DNA from: Trochalopteron elliotii
Lineage: Eukaryota; Chordata; Aves; Passeriformes; Leiothrichidae
Length of the DNA: 64,000 nucleotides
Reading direction: 5' to 3'
Assembly: GCA_024734555.1 (NCBI GenBank)
Contig: JANPWX010000172.1
Coordinates: 457,973 to 521,972 of the forward strand
The notes below the pieces were generated by a model. The model searched no databases. It had not been told where the DNA came from and saw only the letters and a list, made by a program, of their open reading frames with translations. Position 1 is the stretch's first letter, and every line of letters starts with the position of its first letter. A program made the translations under genes and the position numbers. Positions 26,501-38,500 of the stretch are shown piece by piece.

Positions 26501-29500
26501 GTGAAAACCTGTGGGGATGAGTACCATCCCTTAGCTGCTGGAAGCCAAGGCAGCTGTGAATTCCTTACCAAAACAGACTGGCAGAGGAGACTGAGCTAAC
26601 TCAGCTATAGCTGGGAAAGGCAGGCACAGCAGCACATGCCAGAGGCCTCCATCACTAAGTGTAGCTGGCACAGATTTTACACAAAGTTTTGAAGAGATGG
26701 CAATTTTTGCAGGAAAATAAACTTATTAAAATTTGGAAGCTGTTCCTAGAAACATTTTGTAAACTAAAGCTTCCTCCAGCTGTGGTTTTTGCTATGTTGA
26801 TCTTCCAAAAATGATGCCCTCTCTTGCCCATTGGTTAAATAGTTTTTGGCCACATTCTGCTGCTTTAGTAAACCCGAGCAACTGGAAAGAAAATGGGAAA
26901 AAAAAACCCAAACAAAAAACTCAACAAACTCTCAAGGATGTACAAAGGGAAAATAAGTAGGAAATTTTGCCTACTCACCAAATTGGTTATTTCTGCAATG
27001 TCTCAATGACCGAACAGTATCTGCAATCATGTGCTGCAAAGACAAAATAGCAAACATCAGTGCAAAAACCTGGGACAGATTCCGTCATTAGAAAAGCCTG
27101 AAAAATCTCCTTGCTCTACACTGTGCAGCAAAAAACAACTGTGGTAAGGTAGAAAATGAAGACAGCAGGAGAAACTTTGCTCTTGGTCTTAGTGATACCA
27201 TTTGATGAAACAGGGTTAATCTAGATGTCTTACTGATATCACACAGATTAAATGATAACAACTCCATAGGAACCCATGGAAAGTGGTAATGAAAAATAAC
27301 CAAACAATTGCTCATTTTTCTTCCAGTGACTTTTATTAAACTGAAAGCCTGCAGCAAGGAAAGCCTGTGGACTGGGTGAGTGCTTCGGGGTTCAACCCCA
27401 GCTTTAGTGCATAATCTAAGGTATTGTGCAGTCTGCAGCCTCTTCTCCTGTCTCCACATTTGTATAACTGGACTGTAAGCCTCTTTGTGGCACAGACTAC
27501 ACCCCTTAGTGTACACTTGTGTAATGCCTACCACACTCAGGCAACCACTATCAGCCAGGCAGTTCTCTGCAGCCTAACCAGCACAAAAAAAAAAGGGCCC
27601 ATAGCCTAAATGCTGCAGAGCAAGCACCCTGACACCTCCACAGTATGTACCAAGTAAAACTGTCCTGGGGGTATGCTATTTTAACAAAAGCTGGTATTTA
27701 CAGGGATATTGGATGTTCACTTACTTTAAGCAGAGGAAACAAAAGTTTTAAATTCGGTTTCTCATTCAGGCTCAGGTCACCAATTTATACAAAAATTGGG
27801 ATTATTCACTACAAATCAGTAGAGGGAGCTTATTTTCACTAGATACTACCCATAAAGTTCCTAAGCCATTACTTTTTTAAAATTTTACTCTTTCTGAGGC
27901 AATTCCTCACCAAATCTAGTAAGTAATGAAAGCAAACTACAGTTAGCAGGAATGATCTGAAAGCTCATGCAAACAGCCAATGCTCATTTCATACCTCCCT
28001 CAAAAGTTATTAGAGGTGGAAAGGATTAACTGTCTTGAACAGGGTATGTTTAAGACCAGAATGATGCAGAAAAAGCTAATCTCTCAACATCCTGGGAGTG
28101 GCTTACAAGGCTCCTCCACAGAAGCTTATCACAAGAGCGCATTTAATGGCAACTTCATATTTCTTTCATCAGTAAATCAAAATAATTTTTCTTGTTACCC
28201 GCTGTGCTTCATTTGCCATGAAATTATACAATCTCTTGTGCTGATGTCCTTGCACTGATTATAATGAAGTTCTAATGAGATGATCTAGATTTCACGATCA
28301 ATAATGTGAGTACTGGCAGTACTAAAACTTCCACCAGTGCTGCTACTGTCATGTTTCCCAGCCAACACCCTCTGCATTTGGATTTTAGAGGTCAGAGAGA
28401 CCCACACATCACACATACTGTAACTCTTTGCTGTCTCTCCTTTGTAGTCAGTCACTGTGAGGGTCTATCCTAAGACTGGCTTCTGAAGGTGATGCTCTGG
28501 TAAGGGAAGAATCTCTCTGTGCAACATTTAAAGCAGAATCCCAAATCCTCTGGCTTTAGTATCCTAATTACTCATTTCTCTCTGTTTTTAATCCTCTGGG
28601 ATCCAAAAGTAAAGCAGAAAGTCAGCCAATGTATCTGCAAAGCAAATGCAGATACATTGGTTCTGACTGCTGAAACAGGTGCTTGCATACTTGTTAGTGT
28701 GATGAGTAACACGCGTTTCTTGTGGCTTTTCAGCCTACCAGCTGCCCAGGATCATTAGCACTCCTTTCACTGAGGACAGCGGAGCCTTAGGCTTGGGGTT
28801 GCACAGATATTTGGGGGTTGAGAACCCAGAGCTGCATGGACACAGTCCTTACAGCTGAAGGCTCTAGGCAAGCAGGTGTTATCAAAAATGGTAATGGCCA
28901 TTGACCTGTAATAGAGTTGATGGAGTGTGGCTAAGACATGTCATTGCTAAGACACAGCTGATGGCTGGAGAGAAAAACCTAAAGCCACATTTCAGTGAAA
29001 CAGCTCAGAAAACACCATGGAAATACCTTGACATGTGACCATGTAATATTATATTTTCATTTATTCCTTCAGATTTAGTTGAAGAAGTAGGTATGATACT
29101 AAATATTGATCTAACACTGTAATAGGCTAGACTTTACCCATAATGCAGTTAAATAAACCACTGCAACCCCTTTACCTTTGCTAAAGCTAGGTAACATTCC
29201 TGAGACAAAAGATCACTTATTTTTCTTTGCAAATTTCCTTCTTTACATTTTGAATTAACTTTGTAGCCACTGCTATAATTTCATGTCAAATCAAATTCAG
29301 TCATGGTAGGATTGCTGAGTTCTAAGAATATAAAAGAAGCGGGGATTATAGGGAGAAAGAAGATCTTTCATTAAAGAAACTAATATAGTTGGAAAAAATA
29401 ATGGTTCAGATGGACAAGTCCTCCTTCAGGTGAGATGTTTAAAGCAGAAATGAAATATTTCAAAATAGTGATCCAAATGAAGACACAAGAAACCATCTTT

Positions 29501-32500
29501 GCTTTGAAATTCATAACTGGAAATTCTAGTAATTTATGACAGTGAGTAAGTTCCTTCCCCAAAGCAGTAATCTGCTACGGTAGAATAATTCTTTTCTTCT
29601 TTTTCTGCAACAGCAAATTTGCAGGTGAGATTCAGTGGCTTGATCCAAATCAACCAGGAGTCAATGTCAATCCTAATTTTTCTCTGCAAAGGCCAGAAAG
29701 TGCTCAGCACTTCAGTGTTCAGTACAGAACAGCATGGAGGACATTTTTCTTCGGGACAAAGCCCTTATAATTAGAAAAGGAACATGGACTGATGAATATG
29801 TGATCACGTGTAATGCATCTTGTGAGTTCATGGCCATTGACTAAATCCCTTAACGTCCAACTGAGCCAGGGTAATACCAGTGTGCAGTCTGAGTTTCCAC
29901 TACACTGATATTTAAATCTCTCCTAAGCCCCCACTTCCTAAGCTTGCACTATTGCCTGCATTCATATGTACAGGGCTGCATGAGACAGCATGTTTCTGAG
30001 AGCGTGATCTGAATGATAATTCGGAGGAAGTGTCAATCTGAACAACCCTCACCCCACAACCATCACCTCAGCCTCTCCCCCCCTGCCATTTAAAATGCCC
30101 ATTATCCATTTGAATGGAAAAGGTGAGATCCTGGCTCACTGAAGTCAATTAACAAAGCTCCCACTGCCTCTGGGGACACAATGGAGACAGAAGGGAAAGG
30201 GATTCTTACCCAGGAAGCCCAGCTTGTATACCTTAAACATATACACGATTACACAACAAACAAGCAAATGAACACAGCCGGCTAAGACTGGGCAAGAATT
30301 CACTACATATTCACTAAATAAATATATGGGCCAGTGGGAGGATTTTAATAACAATCATGGTGCATCAAGGGCTAGTTTAATTTACATGTTAATTGGATGT
30401 ACTTCCAAGAGGCAATGAAGAAGAACTTGCTAATGAGTTTTATGAAAACACCTAAAGGTCAAACAGTTAATGGAGTTGGGACAAGAAAAACCTTTCATTA
30501 AATGCAAATCAGTATTCTTGTAAACTCTGCAACAAGAAAAGGTACAGAAATCAAATAGAAAACACGAATAAAAGGAGCTCAGGTTCAAAAGTCAGACTGT
30601 ACATCTGCCTGCAAGTTGAAAGACAATATATATTATGATAGAATGTGAAAATAAGTGCAACATCTGGTTCATGAATATCTCCGTGGTTGTGGGTTCATTC
30701 CCAAACAAGTGTAAACACATGGAGAAAATAGTTGGGCACAATTCACCAACCACAGCCATCTGGACTAACAGTCCCACAGCATACCTGGACAATTGCAAAG
30801 AACATTTTGGTTTCCTGGTCAAATACTACTGGCCAAGAACAACAAAAAATTTAAAAAATCCAAGCTTCTCTACTCCACCACTGTTCAGATATATAGACTT
30901 TGGCTTTCACCACCATAGAATCACAGAATAAGCAGAGCTGGAAGGAATCCACAAGGATCATCAAGTCCAATTCCTGGCCCTGTACAGCACCATCCCCAAG
31001 AGTCACATCACTGTCCAAACTCTTCTTGAACTCAAGCTCAGGCTTGGTGCTATGACCATTTCCCTGTGGGAGCCCATTCCAGTGCCCAACCACCCTCTGG
31101 GTGAAGAATCTTTCCCTGATATCAAACCTAAACCTCCCCTGACTCAACTCCAACCCATTCCCTTGGGTCCTGTCACCACAGAGATCAGTGCCTGCCCCTC
31201 CTCTTCCCCACACGGGGAAGTTGTAACTGCAATGAGCTCTTCTCTAGGTTAAACAGACCAAGTGACCTCATGAAAATGTTATCAAAGAAAACCCACCAAA
31301 CCAAACAAAACCAACCAACCAAAAAACAACAACAAAAAACAAGCAAACCACCAAAATCCAACACAAGTCAGGCAACTCAAGCCTCTCTCAGTAATACCAT
31401 GCCAGAGTAGATGTCATATGATGCCTAGAGTGAATGAGATCAAAAATACATCAAGTGCCCTTATGCATAAAAGCTACAATACTGATATCTACAATCAGTT
31501 TAATTTGTATTTCAGGCATTATTTTCTTTTTCATTTAACACACATCAAAAAGTTTCACTTTCATTGAAGATCCCTAAAATTACAATACCACTGGCAGGCG
31601 ATAAACTAGAGAAATCTTTTCTTAAGTGATAAACTAGAGAAACATTGAGAAAAAGAAAAAAAAGGAAAAGGAAACATCATTCAGAGAAAGCTGAAGCAGG
31701 AGAACTTAACTCATAGGAAGGGAATTGATCTTACTGGGTATAAATAGAGTGGACTGTGTAGCAGTGATGATGGTCATTATTGGTTTAGCCATTGTACACA
31801 GCAGTAGCTGTGTAGGAGAAAGGAATGAGAAGACAGAGGAGCAGAGGAACGGGACAGGGAAAGAGACTTGGATGTTTCATCCTGCTTGCTCTTTTTTACC
31901 CCTCTTTATTTCTTCCTGGTTCAGCCAGAAGAAAACCTTACAGCCTTACAAGATAAGGAAAGTAAAGGGAAGAAGAGAACATTAACGTTTTGAAAAACAG
32001 GAAGGATAAAATTAGCTCACCAGCTTTTCAAAATTAACAAGGTTATCCAAAAACGTTTTATTTCCTTCATGGATGAACGTTACATCTGGAAAAAAAAAAG
32101 AAAAGAAAAAGAAAAACAATTACTATTCACAACCTCTTTTTTTAATGCAAATAACTAAAATTACTAAACAACAACAAAAAGCAAGGAAAAAAAAGGAAAG
32201 TATCCCATTGAGGACTGACACAATATCTTTTAACAGTGAAACAAAAGCCTGGCCTAATGATAACCTGCAGAGATTATTAGATAACAGCAATATTTACACA
32301 TTGTTAAGAAGAGTATTTTTTAAGTGGGGGGCAAGGATTTCTTATTAAACCTGATATGTACTACTTCTGGGATGCATGATATACAGAGGATGGCTGGGAG
32401 CAGGGGAGGGCATCCAGAAGGACGGCCCTGCATGGCATGTCTGCTCTCCGCACCCTACAGCACCAATCCAGACATTCGGCCCATGACTGGGACAGGTCTG

Positions 32501-35500
32501 TCCCTGAGCACAGAGCTCCCTCCACGAGGGTAGAGCTACCAGATGCTGGAGCTGGCTCTGACACCCCTTCATCTCCCTCTGCGGGACACATGACTGTGAA
32601 GTCTTCCCCAAAGCAGTGGACAGCCAGAGAGTTTAAACACAAGACACCAAACTGAAGTACAAAGCCTTGAAATAAGCATCATGGCTAGGGAAAAAACACT
32701 TTTCATGTAGTGTTGTTGGAGGGGATTTGCAAAGGCAACAAAAAGGTCAGAGGAAAAGGGAAAAGTCTATATTTGGCTCCAGGAAGAGAAGTGAACACAG
32801 GGTAATGAACTGCAGGGAGGGAATATCAGGCAAAATAAATGTTGCCAGGTTAAGATTACAATTAAAACAGTAGCTCAAGGCCATTTTCTCTGTTTTTCTA
32901 ATGCGTATTAGGTCAGAAGTGAGACCTGTCTTGGACATAAAGTACCAAGAATATGCATAGATTCCCTGTGGGAATGGAAGCTCTGACTTCCAACAGTGAC
33001 CCTCCAGGTTACTGAAAACACTGGTAGGAGCACCACAGCCATGCCCCCATCAGCTCTCTCCTGCACGTGAGGGTACCCAGGAGATCCATGAGGAGAAAAA
33101 GCTAAAGGAATGAGATGGTACTCCAATGCCATTACTCTTTCAAAGTCACAGCTGTGTATGCCAGTGGGAGAACGGCACACAGCAAATGGGACAAGTCTCC
33201 CTCTCAGCAGAGGGATCAGCCTCCAGCCCACCAATCAAACTGTGCACCTCAGCATTTCTCCTGTCCTCACCTCTAGGACTCCCTCTGATACCCACATGGG
33301 CCCATGGTTTTGGGGGATTTCAGGAGTGGAAACCTGCAGAGAAGCTCTGTCACACACCACCCTCCATCCACCTCCACCTCCACCCTCCCTCAAAACAGCC
33401 AACCTGATTTATTTCCTTGGGTTTCAAAGGCTCACTCTGTGCCTGAGGGGCAATTCGTAATTGCTTGGAATTGAAATGCTAAACGGCTTCAAATGCTGCT
33501 GGAAACCCGGGCCTGGGACTCTTGTGGGGGTGATGGAGAGCTCCTGTGCCCCTAGGGTGGCTGGGCTGGGACAGCCAGGATGCCAGCCTGGACATGCAGA
33601 AAACACAGCACAGGCTGCCAAAACCTCCAGCACCTCTCCTACCCCTGGGCTGCATCCTAAAAAGCAGAGGGAAAGGAGGGAGCACGACCCCCTGCATCTC
33701 CTCTGCTGGGCTGCTTTGGGGCACCCAGGGGAAGGGACACAGAAAGGACACGACTTCAGGACACAGGCAGTACTGGTGTCTATATCAGTGCAGTTAAAAA
33801 CTGTCCATCACACCTAATGAAAAACCTATACTGGAAGCAGAAATTTCCACACAGCTTTTTAAGTCATTGAAAGCAATGTGTATATCTCTGAGGGCAGAAG
33901 GAACAGAAATTTGCTTTGCAGCCAACAACTAAGAGTCTAGATAAATTCAGTGGAGCAGAAAATTGCATCTGAACTAGGTTATAAGGGTATATCACAGTAT
34001 TTTATTACACATTTGAAAAATCTGCCTGATTTTCAAAAGCTGTGTCTGTGTGCTGTGAAAGCTCTGCATTTAAATTTAATTAACTTTTAAAAGGACACTC
34101 TGAAGTTATTTTTCATAATTTAAGATTTTTCATTTTTTAAATTGAAACTACTTTTGTTCCTATTGTGATGAAATACAGCAATTTACTGAGTTATTAATGA
34201 TTTCTGTGTTACCCATTCCTATTCTACTGGTCTTGGAAATTACTTTAATACAAATATGCTTGATATGGAATAAATTCCATTGCAGTGTGCAATACTTTGG
34301 GAATTACAAACCTTGGTAACATCTCCTTATGGACCACTTTTTGAAGGACATTACTGCATTAATTTCAAAGTCTTCTTGCTATCTCCAATACAAGTTACAG
34401 ATACAAATGCTGTTTAGGTGCATGCTCTTATACACCATATTGTAATGCTGTGCCAGCATTATTGCTACAAGTGACTTATGTTTGCTGCCTTTGTTTGCAG
34501 GCAAGACATACTCCAGAACACTTTAAAAATACTGATTTTGAAGCTTGGATAATTGTATCCATCTGGATTAATGCAAACTACTTTGATGTGTGCAAAGAGG
34601 GGAAGTGTCTGGTGGCTCCCAAACTGTCACTGCCTGATCTGGAGAACTGCCTTCAAACATTTCACAGCAGCAGCAGCAGGTTGGAATAAACAGCCTAAAG
34701 AGAACACTTTCAGAATACAGGAATAAACAAATGAATTTGGCATGTTCAAAGCCTAGGCAATTAATAATTAATGACTCCAAGACAATGGAATATTTGAAAT
34801 ATTTGCCACTTACTTAGCTGCCCAGCTCATTGCATTAGCAAATAGTTGTACTTTATTTTAAGACAATTTTTTAAAAAAATATTTTAGATAGTAGGATTTT
34901 ATTTATCTCTTTCAGACCTATAAGAAACCTGGAAATCTCCTCCTCTCAGGACAGACAGACAAGGCAGGTTTTACTTTCAGGGTGGCACCAGGGCAGGTTC
35001 ATCCCAGCAAAGCAGGGAGGCATCTCCCTACAGGCGCCTCAGAGCAGCAGTGTGACCAAGGCTACTGGTTCAGGGGCTTGCAGGGTCACACTTCTCCCCT
35101 GAAGAGGATGTGGCCAAAGCGAAAACACACAGCTCTATCCACACTTGACAGGACAACATGAAGTTTAAAGACCTGTGTGAAAATTGACATTTTCCCTCCA
35201 TCTTAAAAGGAAGTTGTTTATTATCCAGACCAAGTGCTATCTTGTCAATACCACTATATCTGTCACATAGTCATCTTAAGAGCATCTGAAGGAAAAATCA
35301 CCTTACACTTATTTTAATTAACAGTGAAGAGCAGCCAAGCTTTAACATTACCTTTCAGAAGTAAGGGCATGAAGGGGATTTTCGGAGATTTCATTTTCTT
35401 GAATGCATCTCTGTAAGCTTTGTGATTCAGAGAAGGATCCTACAAAACCATTTGAGTAATAGACAGAAAAATCAATAGGCTATAAAAAGAGCAATTCTAA

Positions 35501-38500
35501 ATCCATTACGGGCTTATGATCTGAACATGATTTAGATATAAAAGGTTTCTTTGGGATGCAAGGTAGCTCAAGGTTTTCTAAGCTAGCTGACATGCTAAAC
35601 TGAACAAGAAACATAAACAGTGAAAGGAACAAAAGCAATTATGTTCCTCTAGATGAAGCAGTGCTAAATTGAGAGGAAGCTGCAGAATAGATGCACTTGG
35701 ACTGCTCTGTAATTTCCCCACAAATTTGTATTAGCAAAATCTCTTACTATATAGCACAAAATGTATCCCCAAATGTATTGCTGATTAATTTCTTCTTAAA
35801 AAAAAACAAAACCAAAATTACCAAACACCAACAAATCCCAACAAAAACTGCTTTAAGATCCATGGAGCATGCTGGAGACTTCCAAAGAAAATAAGGGAGT
35901 ATTGTGTAGGCAATTCAAAAAGACATCTCAATTTCCAATGTAAACATTTTGTACGCCAGCTCACACAGAACCTTTAAAACACATTCATTTATAAAGAATT
36001 CCAAGTACAGAAGCATTACAGCTAGTAAAGGCTGGATTTCCTCTTCTCTGTGCCAGGCCATGATCTTACCACGCACCCACTTCCATGACAGCCAGAGGAA
36101 ACGTTTGTTTATTCTGCTTTGATAATACTGACAAAGACCCTCAAGCCTCATTTTGACATTTGTTTTTTTAAAACTTGAGCTGGTCTCTTTTTCTCCTGAT
36201 GTGCAGCATGTTGCTTCAGGTGAAGGCTGATTAGCTACCTGGGCAAAAGAATGGCTCCCAAATTGATGCTGGTGAACCAATACTACATTTGCCTCTCTCT
36301 GCCCTAACTCCCTCTGTCAGGAACAGAGCCCCTTTCCTTTTTCTATTTGCAGACCACCTGGAGCTCTGGAGAGCCATGTGGCCTCCAGCAAATCATGGAT
36401 CTGACAAGTTCAGCTCCACACAATAACAGGCAGACTCCAAACAAATTAGGAAGAAGGAAGGCAGGTAAAACTAGCAATGTTCTTCTGCTGCCAACACCAT
36501 ACTTACCGTCAAACTTTCAAGTTCAGTGAAAAGTTTCTTGAACTTCCCAGGAATTTTCTAAAGTGTGGAAAACAGAGAGGGAAAGAAAAAAAATAAGAGA
36601 GAGAATTTGATTAAGAAAAATGCTGAAGCATTTTTTTCCACGAGATTGCTCTGTGGAAAGCACCAACACATATTTAACCCTGGCTCCTCAGCTCCCAGGG
36701 CCACAATTACAGACCATGTTCAGTGCAATGCCAGCAAGGCACTGGGCCCTGCAGCCTTGTCTTGGGGACCTGCATCCTTCTTTTATGGAAACTGCTTGTT
36801 AGCAGCCGGGTTTATTTTCTTCCCCAGCTCCTGTAACTAAATATCCATATCAAGCCAGAAACAGTAACACAGGTGAGAATTCAGAAACTGATCAAATCCA
36901 TGTAAAATCATTTGCTGCAATCAATCTTCCCCTAAAACATGGGTTCTAGAAATCAACAGGTGTCACACTCAGTGCTGTTTGACACATCAAGCCAATGCTG
37001 ATCAGGGTTAACACTGGCCTGTACTGGTGCCAAAATGAGATATTTCCTTAATAAACTGACTACTCTGTCGCTGGTATCTGATCGTAATCCCACAGAGAGG
37101 TGCATAAAACACTTTCAAAGGGAGCCCAGGCACAAAACACTGTCTTGCCTCTCATGCCAACACCTACTCTACTCCACAAGCATCCACTTCCCTTGTCTCT
37201 AAGATGCTTTAATGGATTCATATTACTACACTCAAAGCAATTGTTTTGCAATTTAAATTTTCACACTGGTATTTCAGACTTGAAGAATGGTGTGTGGACC
37301 TTAAAGCCTGACTATTTTTTCCAGTCATAGTAATTAGTCTAGTAAAAGAGATCCCCTCTTAGTACAAATCCTGTCTTGTCTTTGTCCTTAGATCCTGACA
37401 GCTACAGTGACACTACCAAGAGAAAAGAGATTTAGAACAATTAGATTAAATGGATGTGTACCATTAAAATGCTAAAATGATTGAACATGGAACTACAATT
37501 GCACATTTTTTTCAGTCTTAAATAAGGGAAAGTGAGGCTCATTAAAACACTGGATACTGTAGGAAAAAAAAAGTAGAATATGCTTGGGAGCATACTACTT
37601 GTTTAAGAAATCAAGTGCAGAGCCAATATGATTTAGTGTCTAAATGGCTGCTTAAATTTAGGTTGTTTCATTTACATGTGTAAGTAATTATAATTAATTT
37701 AAAAACATTGCTCTACTTTCTAGAAGTCACATTACTAATGCAAATAACCTTCTGCTTTTGAAACTTCCAGTGCAATGAAGTTCTACAAATAAAAAAAAAG
37801 GATGTGACTTGATAAATATTTTACACACAGAAACGTGACATATCTGCAGAGGTACATATGGAGATGCACTCTTTGTTCTGACAAGCAACACATTCTGCTC
37901 TTCCTGAGAGAAGTCCACCGGCAGTGCCTGATCTCCAGAGGCCTCAGCACAGAGCAGAGTTCTGTGTGTGTCTCTGTGCAGGAGAGATCTGTATCATTGC
38001 CTGTGAGACCATACTTGGTCTCTTTCACTCTCCTACCAAAGCCCAGAGAAATGGAATGAAGGCAACTTAGGAGGAGGCCAGGGCAAAGGTTCCCCAGAGA
38101 GGTGTTTTAGAGACATCAGAGGCAAGGGGGTTCTGTATCATCGTCCTCAGGTATGTAGTTTTCTCTAAAACTTGTATTTTATCTCTTATTTAAGTCAGCT
38201 CTTCCTTGCCTATCTGAGTCCCTGTAAACAGCCACTGTCCTTGTTTGTGTGTCAAAGCCTCAGACACACAAGTGATGTTTCTATAGACACGGTTTCAGCT
38301 AAGGGGGCAGACTCTGCTCTGGACAGTGTCAGACAGGTTTGTAAGTCTCTAATGGCCCTTTGGTCCCAGCTGATGGTGCTCAAGTGTATCTCCAAGGCAG
38401 GAAATCACAGCCCTTCTCTACCACTCTGTATCAGACTGATGTGTTTGGAGTACTGCCCACCTGTGCTGCTGAGGGCATGAAGAAGGGATAAGGCTTCAAC

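Larger units (their letters stand above)
27034..32020 (-). other. RAPGEF5: RAPGEF5 intron between exons M and N (4987 bases)
   Basis: GTGAGCTA donor and TTTTGTCTTTGCAG acceptor. It carries the CR1 copy, the perfect-stem hairpin and the possible L2/MIR-like tail. The 148-codon open frame at 27088-27534 (minus) overlaps that tail and looks non-coding. Confidence 0.9.
32086..35351 (-). other. RAPGEF5: RAPGEF5 intron between exons L and M (3266 bases)
   Basis: GTAATGTT donor and TTTTTCCAG acceptor. Two GC-richer islands (about 32380-32600 and 33460-33760) stand out from A/T-rich surroundings and have overlapping open frames on both strands, without recognisable protein homology. Confidence 0.9.

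Noticed and set aside
27088..27534. 148-codon minus-strand open frame next to exon N.
   Set aside because: It does not join the RAPGEF5 frame, has no known homology, and overlaps a possible old repeat tail.
31052..31252. Plus-strand open frame in the 31 kb region, with a minus-strand frame over it.
   Set aside because: Both lie within the CR1 3' end, outside the reverse-transcriptase coding part.
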